Below, piece after piece: positions 8,807 to 18,306 of a DNA stretch of 64,000 bases. A model generated the notes under the pieces. It was not told the DNA's origin. It ran no database searches and saw only the letters and a list, made by a program, of their open reading frames with translations. A program made the translations under genes and the position numbers. Source of the stretch: Minicystis rosea (GTDB lineage Bacteria > Myxococcota_A > Polyangia > Polyangiales > Polyangiaceae); NCBI GenBank assembly GCA_001931535.1, contig CP016211.1, positions 62,001-126,000 of the forward strand, written 5' to 3'. Within the stretch, counting starts at the first letter, position 1; each line of letters opens with the position of its first letter.

Positions 8807-9143
8807 GTGGTTCGACTCCTGGAGCAGAGCTCCGGCCTCCCGGGTTCGGGCCATCGACGCGCGCACGCGTCCGGCCACCGCGTCGGTGGAGGTCCCCGCG
8901 CGGTACGAGGGAGACCGTAGCGATCACGCGGAGTGACTTCCTTCGACAATGTTCGTGATCGGTTGCGAGATAGTTTGGGGGAGGACCCAAACTAGTTTGA
9001 GATCACGAGTCGTGGCCGACCGGCGCTCACGGGGCGGAGAGCGGATTGAGCCCTGAAGTCCACGCTTCTGCCTCTGCCGGAGTGGCGAAGGAGGTGTGCG
9101 CGCGATCGAGGCGTGCACATCCACGGATGTCGTCTTGGGGGCG
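8807..9143. other. Intergenic region with one dyad, otherwise empty
   Basis: 337 bases between the end of the response regulator gene and the start of the phospholipase-like gene, both on the minus strand. It holds the ribosome binding site for the latter and the dyad at 8971-8994. No gene is apparent. Confidence 0.5.
8971..8994. promoter_or_regulatory. Dyad TAGTTTGGG-N6-CCCAAACTA
   Basis: Perfect 9-base inverted repeat, arms 8971-8979 and 8986-8994 with a 6-base centre, in an A/T-richer patch. A further AGTTTGAG half-like element follows at 8994-9001. It lies upstream of the phospholipase-like gene and could be an operator for it, or a terminator for the two-component operon; no T-tract supports the latter. 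Confidence 0.5.
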
Positions 9144-9764
9144 TCAGTCGACGAAGCCCATGCGGTGCGCGTAGCTCACGATCTCGGCGATGGAGTGGGC
9201 GCCGAGCTTGGTCTTCACCCGCTGGAGGTGGCCGCTCACGGTGCCGGCGGTGAGATTCAGCTCGGCCGCGATCTCCGAGACCGTGCTCCCGTGCACGACG
9301 AGCGTGAAGATCTGGTATTCGCGCGCGGTCAGCGTCTCGTGAGGCAGCTTGTCGGGCGCGCGCAGCACCTGCTCCGCGACGGTGGCGGTGACGTAGGTGC
9401 CGCCGCTCGCGGCCTTGCGGATCGCGGCCATGAGCTCGTTACCAGGGCGGTCCTTCGAGAGGTACGCGGCCGCGCCCGCGCGCATGACCGGGACCGCGTA
9501 TTGCTCTTCGGCGTACATCGAGAGGACCACGATGGCGAGCCTGGGCCAGCGCTCTCGGATGCGCCGGAGCGCCTCGAGGCCGCTCACGCGCGGGAGCGAC
9601 AGATCCAGGATCAGCACGTCCCAACCGCCGGTCTCCGCCGCGACGAGCAGCTCGCGACCGTCGATCGCCTCGCCGGCGAGCTCCATGTCGCCGGAGGACT
9701 CGATGAGCTGGCGCAGACCATGTCGGACGATCGCGTGATCGTCGGCGATGAAGACCTTGATCAT
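9144..9764 (-). CDS. NarL/FixJ-family response regulator
   Basis: 206 aa. Receiver domain at residues 1-120: IADDHAIVRHG with the acidic pair, the phospho-acceptor Asp in DVLILDLSLPRVSG, Ser in VVLSMYAEEQY, and Lys in AAYLSKDRPG. LuxR-type helix-turn-helix at about 140-205: LTAREYQIFTLVVHGSTVSEIAAELNLTAGTVSGHLQRVKTKLG, quoted here in parts by family motif LTxRE..V..I/SxHL. The ATG at 9764 overlaps the kinase stop (ATGA), so the two are translationally coupled; upstream in-frame sequence belongs to the kinase region and is not part of this protein. Targets unknown. Confidence 0.95.
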   Translation of the reverse strand: MIKVFIADDHAIVRHGLRQLIESSGDMELAGEAIDGRELLVAAETGGWDVLILDLSLPRVSGLEALRRIRERWPRLAIVVLSMYAEEQYAVPVMRAGAAAYLSKDRPGNELMAAIRKAASGGTYVTATVAEQVLRAPDKLPHETLTAREYQIFTLVVHGSTVSEIAAELNLTAGTVSGHLQRVKTKLGAHSIAEIVSYAHRMGFVD

Positions 9765-11149
9765 CGAGCTGTCTCCCTGGTGAGCACGGGCGCGTCCAGC
9801 GGGAGGCGCACGTCGACCGTCGTCCCGCGACCGGGGCTGCTGTCGAGCCGGAGCACGCCGCCCAGCGCGTCGACGCGCTCTCGGATGCCGAGCAGGCCCA
9901 TGCCCCCTTTGCCGGGCAGCCGCTGCACCGGCCCCTCGGGGAGGCCCACGCCGTCGTCGTGCACACGCAGCCGGAGCTCGCGATCGTGCACGACCACGGC
10001 GACGTCGACCTGGCTGGCCTGCGCGTGGCGGACGACGTTGGTGAGCGACTCTTGGAGGATGCGGAAGGCCGCGATGGAGATGTCGGCGTCGACATCGAGC
10101 GAGCGGCACGAGGTCTCGAGCCGGCACCGGAGGCCGCCGCGTTCCTCGGTCCGCTGCACGAGCCACTCGACGCCGGCGTCGAGGCCCAGATCGTCGAGGA
10201 TGCGCGGGCGCAGATCGGTGATGAGCTTGCGGGTCGTGGTCGCCGTGCGCGCGAGGAGCGAGTCGAGCTCCCCGAGGTTTCCGCGGATGCTACCGGGATC
10301 GCGCTCGAAGCGCTGCCGGGTGAACGTGAGCGCGTAGCGGAGCGCGGTGAGCTCCTGCCCGAGCTCGTCGTGGAGCTCGCGCGCGACGTGGGCGCGCTCC
10401 CGCTCGCGCGCCCCCTCGAGGTGGGACGTGAGGAGGCGAAGCTCCTGCGTCTGCTCGCGCACCCGCTGCTCGAGCGTGCGATTCAAGGCCTCGAGCGTGC
10501 GCGCCGCGCGATCGCGCTGGCGACCGCTGTGGAACGCGCGCCGCACCAGGCGGTAGATGGCCTCGCCTGCGAGCAGCGCCGCGACCGTGATGAAGGCGAG
10601 GAACGTGAGGGCCGCCGCGACCATCGGATCCGTGATCCCGAGCGGGCGCGCGGCCGCGAAGCCGGCGCACAGCGATCCCGAGAGCGCGATCCCATACGCG
10701 GCGCGGTGTCCGAGCGGCACCATCGGGAGGACGATGCCGACCACCGCGACGTACGTGAAGTGGAACCAGGGCGCGGCCAGGCCACCGATCGAGCCGGTCC
10801 CGATACCGAGGATGGCGGCCGCGATCGCGACGAAGGCGAGCGGCGCCGCGACGATGGCGCGCGGCGAAGGCGAGCCTCGCATCGCGAGGTAGAAGAGCGC
10901 GCCGCTCGCCGCGTGCGCGAGGCGCATCGCCAGGAGAGGGCGGGCGATCTCGGGCGATCCGCGGAAGAGCACGCGATCGAGCACCACGCACACGAGCGCC
11001 GCCACCGTGACCCCGAGCGCGGTGAGCCGCGCGTTCCGCAACGTGAGCGCCCGCGCGTGGGCGAGAAACGCCTCGTCATCGGGCGCTTCGAGCGACGCGT
11101 CGGCGGCCGGGTGGAGCTCGAAGAGGGCTCGAAGTCGTCTCCACCGCAT
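9761..11149 (-). CDS. NarX/DegS-type membrane sensor histidine kinase
   Basis: 462 aa. The N-terminal half holds about six hydrophobic helices (residues 40-205; e.g. LTALGVTVAALVCVVLD, YVAVVGIVLPMVPLG), forming a membrane sensor with little periplasmic sequence. A coiled coil (ALNRTLEQRVREQTQELRLL) leads to the HisKA_3 dimerisation region with the phospho-acceptor His in VARELHDELGQELTAL. The ATPase domain follows: LQESLTNVVRHAQAS (N box), VHDDGVGLP (G1) and GGMGLLGIRERV (G2). The gene is immediately upstream of, and overlaps by 4 bases, its response regulator. The signal is unknown; the membrane-embedded sensor suggests an envelope or small hydrophobic cue. Confidence 0.93.
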   Translation of the reverse strand: MRWRRLRALFELHPAADASLEAPDDEAFLAHARALTLRNARLTALGVTVAALVCVVLDRVLFRGSPEIARPLLAMRLAHAASGALFYLAMRGSPSPRAIVAAPLAFVAIAAAILGIGTGSIGGLAAPWFHFTYVAVVGIVLPMVPLGHRAAYGIALSGSLCAGFAAARPLGITDPMVAAALTFLAFITVAALLAGEAIYRLVRRAFHSGRQRDRAARTLEALNRTLEQRVREQTQELRLLTSHLEGARERERAHVARELHDELGQELTALRYALTFTRQRFERDPGSIRGNLGELDSLLARTATTTRKLITDLRPRILDDLGLDAGVEWLVQRTEERGGLRCRLETSCRSLDVDADISIAAFRILQESLTNVVRHAQASQVDVAVVVHDRELRLRVHDDGVGLPEGPVQRLPGKGGMGLLGIRERVDALGGVLRLDSSPGRGTTVDVRLPLDAPVLTRETAR

Positions 11150-11483
11150 CGTGTCTCTCGACGGCGACGCCCCGGACCATCTCGCGAGCGCGCCGCGGAT
11201 GCAAGCGCGTCCCGTCGTTCACGGCGCTTGTGCGGGCTTGGTTGGACGACATCGCGTGGCTCGATCCGCGACATGTCGGTGGAGCACGTCGATGACCGGC
11301 TCGGACGCGTGGATGCGTCGGTGCGGCTTGGTTCTCCGTGTATCCATGATCTCGTCGACCAGCTCATGCGATCGGTGCGCGAGGAGGATGGGGGCGCCCG
11401 TCGTGCGGCAGCGATCCGTCGAGGAGGGAAGCATCACGACGCGATGACGACGGACGTCGACGCGTCGTGATGCGGGGTTCTCG
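11150..11483. other. Divergent intergenic region, nothing distinct seen
   Basis: 334 bases between the histidine kinase start (minus) and the SEC-C protein start (plus). It should contain promoters in both directions. I found no clear dyad, repeat or gene. Confidence 0.4.
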
Positions 11484-12356
11484 ATGGCCGTGCCCTCGGT
11501 GCGAGCGTATGGACTGCGCATGGAGTCGTCCGAATTCTCGCTCATGCCGACGAGCGCCCTCGTCGATCGCCTGAAGAGCAGCGGCTTCGACGTACCCGTG
11601 GAGCTCGCGGACGAGATCGTTCGTCGCGGGCGCGACGCCATCGAGCCGCTTTCGGCGCTCGTCCGCGACGACGCGCTCTGGGACGCCACGACGGATCGCG
11701 AAGGGGTCGTGCCCATCCATGCGGTCCACCTCCTCGGCGCGATCGGTGACGCCGCGTGCACGCCCGTCCTCGTCGATGCGGTGAAGACGCGCGACTGGGG
11801 CGACTTCCTGACCGAGAGCGCGCGCGCGATCCTCGGCGCGCTCGACCCCGCCGCGATCCCCCAGCTCCGGGAGGCGGCGCTCGATGCCACGCTGGATCTT
11901 TATGTGCGATGCGCGTTCGCGGGTGGGCTCTTCGGCATCGGGGCGCGCCATCCGCCGCACCGCGCCGAGGTCGCGGACTTCTTCACGCGCATCCTTGGCG
12001 ATCCCGATGACGAGCTCGTTTCACTTCTGGTCGACGAGGCGTGCATGGTCGACGACCCCGCGGTGCAGGCGGCGGTGGACGCGGCGTTCGACGAGGGACG
12101 CGTGGACCCGATGTTCTTCCAGAAGAGCGACATCGAAGAGCTGCGAGCCGAGCCTCGCTGGAGCCTCCCGCCGGATATCTACGATCCCATGACCTACTTC
12201 CGGAGCGGGCTCCTCGGCCAGATGAAGCGGAATGTCGAGGAAGAGGAGCGGCGGCGCGCTACTCCGACGCGCCCGCTCGGTCCTCAGAAGATCGGTCGCA
12301 ACGAGCCTTGTCCCTGCGGGAGCGGGAAGAAGTACAAGAAGTGCTGCCTGCGATGA
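11484..12356 (+). CDS. HEAT-like repeat protein with C-terminal SEC-C zinc motif
   Basis: 290 aa. Helical repeats fill most of the protein (LSALVRDDALWD, AVHLLGAIGDAACTPVLVDAV, ARAILGALDPAAIPQLREAAL), as in HEAT/PBS-type solenoids. The last 20 residues are a textbook SEC-C motif, IGRNEPCPCGSGKKYKKCC, which binds one zinc ion and in SecA contacts SecB and ribosomes. Proteins of this design are common and mostly uncharacterised; the zinc tail suggests docking to a partner. An alternative ATG at 11520 would remove 12 residues; neither start has a strong ribosome binding site. Confidence 0.85.
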   Translation: MAVPSVRAYGLRMESSEFSLMPTSALVDRLKSSGFDVPVELADEIVRRGRDAIEPLSALVRDDALWDATTDREGVVPIHAVHLLGAIGDAACTPVLVDAVKTRDWGDFLTESARAILGALDPAAIPQLREAALDATLDLYVRCAFAGGLFGIGARHPPHRAEVADFFTRILGDPDDELVSLLVDEACMVDDPAVQAAVDAAFDEGRVDPMFFQKSDIEELRAEPRWSLPPDIYDPMTYFRSGLLGQMKRNVEEEERRRATPTRPLGPQKIGRNEPCPCGSGKKYKKCCLR

Positions 12357-12388
12357 CGACGCGCACCCCGTAGGATACTCGCGGCCCT

Positions 12389-13234
12389 TCACGGGCGGAT
12401 GGCGAGCAACGCCGCCGTCTTTCCCGGAGCGGCGGCCGTCATCATGTCGATCAGCATGCGGGGCTCGGCGGTGCCGAGCTCGCCGAGCTCGCGCAGCATG
12501 CGCGTGCGGCTCATGGCCCAGAGGACAGCCTGGATGATGGACCGAGGCAGCCGGCTCAGCGTGCGCAGGGCCGAGGGCGCGATGGTGTGGCCGAGCTCGC
12601 GCACGATGCGAAAGGCGATCTCCATCGCCTCCGCGTATGTGCTTGCCTCGCGCCACGAGATGCCCGCGCGACGCTCGGCGACGACCGTGCCGATCGCCAT
12701 GAGCGGAATGACGAGCGCGGCGTGGGAGCGCAGCCAGGCGTGCATGTCCTCGTCGACCACGGTGGGGATGCCCGCGTCGGTGAACGTCTTCGCCCACGAC
12801 GCGTCCCCCACCGTCGTGCCGGCGCGGATCTGCGGCGCGATCTTGCCGTCGCGAAGGAGCGTGAAGACGCCGCCCGGGAAGCCGAAGACGAAGCGCTCGG
12901 CGCCCACCGCATCGCGGAGCGGATCGAGCGGCTCGAAGGTGTTGAACATGAACATCACGGCGCGGGCGGCGCTCGCGCGCAAGGTGGGCAGCACCGTGCC
13001 CACCTGCGGCGCGAGCACCGTCACGAGGACGAGATCGTAGGCGATGGTCGTGTCGAGCGCGGCGTGCACCTCCACCGTGGCCCGCTCGCCCGATGCGAGC
13101 ACGATGGCGCGGTCACGCTGGAGCTGATCGAGCCGCGCGCCGCGCGCGATCACGGTGACGGTGTGGCCGGCTTTCGCGAGCTTGTAGGCGAACGTGCTGC
13201 CGATGGCGCCCGTTCCGACGATGGCGATGTGCAT
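12389..13234 (-). CDS. Ketopantoate reductase (ApbA/PanE)-like dehydrogenase
   Basis: 281 aa. The ATG at 13234 is chosen because the Rossmann fold starts there: [14 protein letters not shown] (GxGxxG). It continues with [25 protein letters not shown] and a helical C-terminal domain ([17 protein letters not shown]). These match the ApbA/PanE family, which reduces ketopantoate to pantoate with NADPH; the C-terminal catalytic Lys region is less typical, so the substrate may be another 2-keto acid. It is divergent from a LysR regulator 120 bases away, a common arrangement for regulation by that protein. Confidence 0.75.
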   Translation of the reverse strand: MHIAIVGTGAIGSTFAYKLAKAGHTVTVIARGARLDQLQRDRAIVLASGERATVEVHAALDTTIAYDLVLVTVLAPQVGTVLPTLRASAARAVMFMFNTFEPLDPLRDAVGAERFVFGFPGGVFTLLRDGKIAPQIRAGTTVGDASWAKTFTDAGIPTVVDEDMHAWLRSHAALVIPLMAIGTVVAERRAGISWREASTYAEAMEIAFRIVRELGHTIAPSALRTLSRLPRSIIQAVLWAMSRTRMLRELGELGTAEPRMLIDMMTAAAPGKTAALLAIRP

Positions 13235-13354
13235 GCGCGGACTGTGGGGATCCACCGCGCGACCTTCCATTTGCAAGAACGCCAAGCTGCTTTGCGTGGA
13301 GGAGAAACGCGTGGAGCGACGCGGCGCGCGCCGGTGTGGTCTCATCCGTCGTCC

Positions 13355-14239
13355 ATGCAGACCGAGTCACCTCCGTGGGACGACCTGCGCATCCTGCTTG
13401 CCGTGCACCGACACGGCAGCTTCCTCGCGGCGGGGAGGGCGTTGAGCGTGGCCACGTCCACGGTCGCGCGGCGCATCGAGGCGCTCGAGCGGGTGCTCGA
13501 TCGGCCGCTGGTGCATCGAGGGAGCGCAGGCACCGAGCTGGATCCCGGCGCGCGCGAGCTGGTGTCGCTCGCCGAGCAGATGGAGCATGGGCTCGCGGCC
13601 ATGCGCCGCGACGCGGGGCAGGCGCCCGTGTCCGGCGTCGTGCGCATCTCCGCCAGCGAGGGCGTGATGCGCGGCGCGGCGCAGCTCCTCGGCAAGCTCT
13701 CCGTCGAGCACCCGGCGCTCGAGTTCGAGGTGATCTCCGAGTCGCGCGTCGCGGACATCGCGCGCCGCGAGGCGGACATCGGCATCCGCACCACGCGCTC
13801 GTCGTCGCCCGCGTTGATCGAGAAGCCGGTGGGCCGCGCGCGGATCGCGCTGTTCGCGTCGCGCGGTTACGTGAAGCGCCGGCTGCCCGATGGGCATCTC
13901 CGCCGCAGCGCGGCCGGCGAGCACGACTACGTCGGCTTCGATCACGCGCTCAGCCACATGGCGCCCGAGCAATGGATGCGGGACTACGGCGCGCGCCGCT
14001 ACGTCTTTCGATCCAACTCCAGCGCCGCCATCGAGGAGGCCGTGAAGGTCGGGCTCGGCATCGGCAACCTGGGCGAGATCCAAGGCAACGCCATCGATGG
14101 GCTCGTTCGTCTCGAGGTCGACGCGCCGCTCCCCTCGGTGCCCGTGTACGTCGTCTTTCACCGCGAGTCGCGGAAGACACCGCGCATCCGCGTCGTGGTG
14201 CACGCCTTCGAGGCGGCCCTGCGGCGCGCGTTCGCGTGA
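13355..14239 (+). CDS. LysR-family transcriptional regulator
   Basis: 294 aa, normal length. Winged helix at residues 8-65 ([41 protein letters not shown]). The effector-binding domain starts near 90 with [13 protein letters not shown] and includes [17 protein letters not shown] and [18 protein letters not shown]. The helix-turn-helix reads [11 protein letters not shown] where many LysR proteins have SAVSRRI. It is divergent from the ketopantoate-reductase-like gene and upstream of a convergent ThDP decarboxylase; the former is the likeliest target. Confidence 0.92.
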   Translation: MQTESPPWDDLRILLAVHRHGSFLAAGRALSVATSTVARRIEALERVLDRPLVHRGSAGTELDPGARELVSLAEQMEHGLAAMRRDAGQAPVSGVVRISASEGVMRGAAQLLGKLSVEHPALEFEVISESRVADIARREADIGIRTTRSSSPALIEKPVGRARIALFASRGYVKRRLPDGHLRRSAAGEHDYVGFDHALSHMAPEQWMRDYGARRYVFRSNSSAAIEEAVKVGLGIGNLGEIQGNAIDGLVRLEVDAPLPSVPVYVVFHRESRKTPRIRVVVHAFEAALRRAFA

Positions 14240-14287
14240 GCATGGATCGATATGGCGCCGTGGGCCGGCGCGGTCGAGCCCCGTGCG

Positions 14288-15865
14288 TCAGCGGAGGAGC
14301 TTGGGGATGAAGGGATCGATGGGCACGTGCACCACGGAGGGCACGCCGCCGGCGAACGCCGCTTCGAGGATCGGCCCGAGATCGTCGGCCCCCGTGACGC
14401 GGCTGAACGACAGGCCGTAGCCGCGGGCGATGCCCTCGAAGTCCACACCGGGCAGGTCGAGGCCGGGCACGCCCCGCAGACGTTGGAAGCGTTCGAACGA
14501 TTTGAGGATCGCGTACTCCTCGTTGTCGAGCACGATGAAGGTGACGGGCACGCGGTAGCGCGCCGCCGTCCACAGACCTTGGATGGTGTACTGCGCGGAG
14601 CCATCGCCCAGGATCGAGACGACGGGCCGATCGGGCTGCGCCAACGCGATGCCGACGGCGGCGGGGAGGGCGAAGCCGAGGCTGCCGCTGGCGCTGGCGT
14701 AGAAGCTCCCCGGATCGCGGAGGCGCACGTGCTCGAGGAGATGCCGCTGCCAAGAGGGCGCTTCGGCCGCGAGGATCGCGTTCTTCGGCAGCGCTTTGGC
14801 CAGCGTGCCGAACACCGTGTCGGGATCGAGGCGGCGCGACGCGCGACCGGCCTTGGGGCTCCGCCGCAGCGGCGCATGACGAGGGCTCACGCGGACGAGA
14901 TCCAAGAGCCCGCGAACGGCGAGGGCGACATCGCCGACGACGCTCGATCCCACGAGCGCGCGTGACGCCATCGAAGGATCGTTGGTGAGCTGCACGAGCT
15001 GCGTTCCGGCGTGCACCGGCGGGCCGGGCACGTAGGGGTAGTAGGCGAAGACGGGCGCGCCGACGACCAACACGGTGTCGTAGGGGCGCAGCCGATCGGC
15101 GAGCGGCTTCGCGGCCGGCGGCAACATGCCTTGATAGAGTGGGTGATTGGTGGGGAAGCCGATCCGATAGATCTCGGGCGCGAGGAAGACCGCGGCCCGG
15201 AGACGCTCGGCGAGCGCGACGAGATCGGTCGTGGCCGACGCGGCGTCGGCCTGGGATCCGACGACGATGGCGAAGCGCTTGCCGCGATCGAGCACGGCGG
15301 CGGCGCGGGCGAGGGCGCTTGGATCCGGCGCGGTGCGCGACGACACTTCGCGCGGCACGACGGGCGGGCACGAATCCTGGAGGCCATCCATCGGGATGGA
15401 GACGAAGACCGGACCGCGCGGCTCGCTCATGGCGAGGTGATAGGCGCGCTCGAGGACCTCGGGCACATCGACGGAGCGCGTGACCTCGACGCTCCACTTG
15501 ACGTAGGGCCGGGCGAATTCGACGTGTTTTCCCGAGAGGAACGGCTCGCTCCGCAGCATGCGCCGGTCCTGCTCGCCGGCGGTGATCACGAGCGGCGCCT
15601 GCGCGTGCCACGCGGTGGCGATCATGCCCATCGCGTTGCCCGTGCCGACGAACGTGTGGATGTTGACCGCGGCCGCGCCGTCGCTCGCGAGGGCGTACCC
15701 GATGGCCATCGCGGTGACCCCGGCTTCCTGGAGGCCGAGGACGTAGCGGAAGTCGCGGGGGAAGTCGGCGAGGAGAGGGATCTCCGTGGACCCTGGATTG
15801 CCGAACATGGTGGTGACGCCGTGGGCGCGGAGGACCTCGAAGGCACGTTCGCGGACGGTGCTCAT
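14288..15865 (-). CDS. mdlC: Benzoylformate decarboxylase-like ThDP enzyme
   Basis: 525 aa, the usual length. It follows the Pseudomonas benzoylformate decarboxylase pattern from end to end: FGNPGSTEIPLLADFP with the active-site Ser, the ThDP-activating Glu in LGLQEAGVTAMA, the active-site His in NIHTFVGTGNAMG, a second His in FPTNHPLYQG, VVGAPVFAYYPYVPG, and the ThDP/Mg motif GDGSAQYTIQGLWTAARY...LDNEEY. The enzyme class splits benzoylformate to benzaldehyde and CO2, as in mandelate breakdown, but no mandelate dehydrogenase is nearby, so the physiological substrate may be another aromatic or branched 2-keto acid. ATG at 15865 matches the family N-terminus; the ribosome binding site is weak. 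Confidence 0.85.
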   Translation of the reverse strand: MSTVRERAFEVLRAHGVTTMFGNPGSTEIPLLADFPRDFRYVLGLQEAGVTAMAIGYALASDGAAAVNIHTFVGTGNAMGMIATAWHAQAPLVITAGEQDRRMLRSEPFLSGKHVEFARPYVKWSVEVTRSVDVPEVLERAYHLAMSEPRGPVFVSIPMDGLQDSCPPVVPREVSSRTAPDPSALARAAAVLDRGKRFAIVVGSQADAASATTDLVALAERLRAAVFLAPEIYRIGFPTNHPLYQGMLPPAAKPLADRLRPYDTVLVVGAPVFAYYPYVPGPPVHAGTQLVQLTNDPSMASRALVGSSVVGDVALAVRGLLDLVRVSPRHAPLRRSPKAGRASRRLDPDTVFGTLAKALPKNAILAAEAPSWQRHLLEHVRLRDPGSFYASASGSLGFALPAAVGIALAQPDRPVVSILGDGSAQYTIQGLWTAARYRVPVTFIVLDNEEYAILKSFERFQRLRGVPGLDLPGVDFEGIARGYGLSFSRVTGADDLGPILEAAFAGGVPSVVHVPIDPFIPKLLR

Positions 15866-16348
15866 GAGACGTGTGTGGAGCCCGGCACCGGGGATCCGCA
15901 ACCACGCCACGGACGTCGCCGCGCTGTCAAAGGATCCACGAAACAACGGGACGCGAGCGGATCGAGCGCTTTGCAGGCGACGCATGCAAACCCGGTGTCC
16001 CCGTCGTTCTCGATGCGCGCACGTTTCCGTGGAGTCGTGCTCGTCGCTCGACAGACGTGCTTCCTACGCTGGAAAACAAGCCTTCTGAGCATGTGGTGCT
16101 CCAGCGCTTCTGCGGCATCGAGGTCCCTCTCGAAGGCGCGCTGCTCGCGGGATGGCCTCTCGGGCGCTTCGATGCGGGCTCCCGCACGTTCACCACCCGC
16201 TCCAGCCCGCGCCCATGTAGCATCGCCCCTTCGACGAAGATGCCCGTGCCGACCGGCTCGCGAACGATGGACCTCCGCACGTGCTCGATGTCGTCGCACG
16301 CCGGTGGTCGGATTCCATCGGGCCCGGGGACGGTGCCGACGAGGACCG
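15866..16348. other. Divergent intergenic region, nothing distinct seen
   Basis: 483 bases between the decarboxylase start (minus) and the first gene of the three-gene cassette (plus). Frames across it lack ribosome binding sites and recognisable protein features. GAGG at 16341-16344 precedes the downstream ATG. Confidence 0.45.
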
Positions 16349-16750
16349 ATGTTTCGCATCCATGAGCATCAGATCCAGCACTTCGCGCGCAAGATGCGGG
16401 CGGACTTCGAGGGCCGCATGTGCGGTTACCTGAAGGACGCTTATGGGGACTGGCTCGACGGCATGGAGGATGACGCGATCGCCGTCTGGGTCTCCGCCGC
16501 CGTCGACAAGGCCATCCGGTACGGGGTGAAGACGGAGCCCGAGATCGCCTCGTTGATGCTGTTTCTGCTCGTGGCCGGCCTCGACGTGGACGAGACGACG
16601 CCGTGGGCGCGCGAGGTCCTCGCCGATCGCGGGATGATCCCCGAAGGGAAGGTCGAAAGGCTCATCGAGCTCGCGCGCGAGCATCGACTTCCGAACATCG
16701 AGGCCATCGCGTTCGAGGATCCCGCGACCGAAGGCGAGGCCGAGACGTAG
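16349..16750 (+). CDS. Small helical protein, first of a three-gene cassette
   Basis: 133 aa, mostly helical and acidic. It begins MFRIHEHQIQHFARKM and contains IAVWVSAAVDKAIRYGVKTEPEIASLML, LFLLVAGLDVD, TTPWAREVLAD. I know this pattern (RI..EQ...F, a YGI/YGV..E helix, a G.DFD-like turn and a PWA..IL helix) from small proteins that sit next to type VI secretion cargo genes; that recollection is not a proof of homology. It is followed 11 bases later by the second gene, whose ribosome binding site overlaps this stop. Function unknown. Confidence 0.7.
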   Translation: MFRIHEHQIQHFARKMRADFEGRMCGYLKDAYGDWLDGMEDDAIAVWVSAAVDKAIRYGVKTEPEIASLMLFLLVAGLDVDETTPWAREVLADRGMIPEGKVERLIELAREHRLPNIEAIAFEDPATEGEAET

Positions 16751-16761
16751 GAGGCGACAGG

Positions 16762-18306
16762 ATGACCGTTCAAGCTCCGCAGGCTCCACGCAGGGCGCAA
16801 TCCCCGGCACGTCCTCCGTCTCCACCGGTGAACCCGAACCGCAACGTCGTCGGCGCGACGCAGCAGTGCGACGCGCGCTCGATCACGCCGTGCGATCCGA
16901 CGGCGCTCCTCGTGCGGACGCAGTACCTGACGAAGGATGGGGTGGAGCGCCGCCTCGGCACGGTCAGGCGGCTCCGCGGCGGGCCGGTCCCGCGCAACAA
17001 TCGCAAGATCGACGCGGAGACGCGGCAGCTCCTCCAATCGTACGATCTCGTGCTCGACGCCATCGCCGGCTACCCGTCGAGCGAGCAGGGCAACCCGAGC
17101 GCGAAGCTGCGCGTCAACGTGGCCACGGCCCTTCACGGGCGCTGCTGTCGCGCGCAGCACCCGCGCCTCGTGGCCACGCCGAGCGCCGGGCCCGAGCCGC
17201 AGTACATCCGCACCCAGCTCCAGATGGGGCCGATCGATTACCACGCGATCCCCTCGCGCTTCGATACGTTCGGAGGCCGCGGCATCTTCGGCTTCTGGGC
17301 CTTCCTCATGTTGTTCATGCCGAGGCGCGATCCGAAGCTCATCGTGATCCGCACCCAGGGCTGCGGCCGGCGCGCGCCCGGCGCCGGAGCGGCCGTCGGC
17401 GAGCTGAACGCGGTCGTGCGTCTCTTCCGCGCCGGCGAGTGGAAGCTCAAGCTCACGCTGCCGGCGATCTCCCCCATGTCGTGCACACGCGGCGGCACCG
17501 CGAAGGAGCGCGCGGCCCGCGCCGCGGCGCGCGCGACACCTCCGCCGCCCGAGCAGTCGCGCGGCTGGAAGGCCGAGGAGTACCGCGAGCGCGTGCGCAA
17601 GGACCTCGAGGTCAAGCTCGAGCGCAACGGCATGGAGCTCCAAGGCGCGCAGCGGATCACGCGCCTCCTCGACTCGATCATCGAGTTCCGCGAGACGCTG
17701 AAGGCGATCCTCGCGGCGATGCGGCGCTGCCCGCAGTTCGGGTGGCGTTTCGAGGGCAAGTTCAACGTCCTCGTCGGCAGCCTCGAGCTCTCCTGGGGGC
17801 CGGAGGCGCTGACCACGCCCGAGCTCAATGGCCGCTACCTGCCGGTGCGCACGAAGATGGGGCTCAAGGCGAGCCTGAAGTTCATCGACGTCGAGCTCGA
17901 GCTCTCGTTCGGCATCCTGGCGGAGTGCGAGACGTTGAAGTCGCGGGTCGAGACGCGCGTCATCGGCACGCTCCGCGCGCACGTCGGGATCGAGGTCAAC
18001 GTCCCGCTCCTCGGCCGCGACACGGCGGTCCAGATTCCCGTCGTGATCCGCGGCGAGATCGAGGGGAGCGCGCGGGCGAACGCCACCGTGGCGGGCGTCA
18101 ACATCATCGACGGCCGGTTCTCGGTCCACACCGCGCTCCGCGGCGAGCGCGCCATGGTGAACGTCGGGAAGGAAGGCATCCGCGGCGAGGGCATCGTCAA
18201 GATGGAGGCCGTCGAGGTAGAGGCCGAGATCCAGGTCGGCATCCTCCCCAAGTACAAGGCGAAGATCGAAGTGCTGGAAGAGCGCGAGGTCATGAGGTTC
18301 CGATGA
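16762..18306 (+). CDS. Large protein of unknown function, cassette gene 2 (possible secreted cargo)
   Basis: 514 aa. A Pro-rich N-terminus (QAPQAPRRAQSPARPPSPP) has no signal peptide. Cys-containing motifs follow (CDARSITPCDP, HGRCCRAQHPR). One hydrophobic stretch (GIFGFWAFLMLFM) is at about 174-186, then a charged helical region (KAEEYRERVRKDLEVKLER). The last 150 residues are regular amphipathic beta strands (TLRAHVGIEVNVPLLG, VVIRGEIEGSARANATV, VEVEAEIQVGILPKYKAKIE). No domain I can name. GGAGG 5-9 bases ahead supports the ATG. The lack of a signal peptide plus a beta-rich tail and neighbours would fit a type VI-type cargo protein, at low confidence. Confidence 0.65.
   Translation: MTVQAPQAPRRAQSPARPPSPPVNPNRNVVGATQQCDARSITPCDPTALLVRTQYLTKDGVERRLGTVRRLRGGPVPRNNRKIDAETRQLLQSYDLVLDAIAGYPSSEQGNPSAKLRVNVATALHGRCCRAQHPRLVATPSAGPEPQYIRTQLQMGPIDYHAIPSRFDTFGGRGIFGFWAFLMLFMPRRDPKLIVIRTQGCGRRAPGAGAAVGELNAVVRLFRAGEWKLKLTLPAISPMSCTRGGTAKERAARAAARATPPPPEQSRGWKAEEYRERVRKDLEVKLERNGMELQGAQRITRLLDSIIEFRETLKAILAAMRRCPQFGWRFEGKFNVLVGSLELSWGPEALTTPELNGRYLPVRTKMGLKASLKFIDVELELSFGILAECETLKSRVETRVIGTLRAHVGIEVNVPLLGRDTAVQIPVVIRGEIEGSARANATVAGVNIIDGRFSVHTALRGERAMVNVGKEGIRGEGIVKMEAVEVEAEIQVGILPKYKAKIEVLEEREVMRFR

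Noticed and set aside
9765..10166. N-terminal extension of the response regulator
   Set aside because: The extra residues overlap the kinase gene in another frame; the receiver domain starts exactly at the ATG at 9764.
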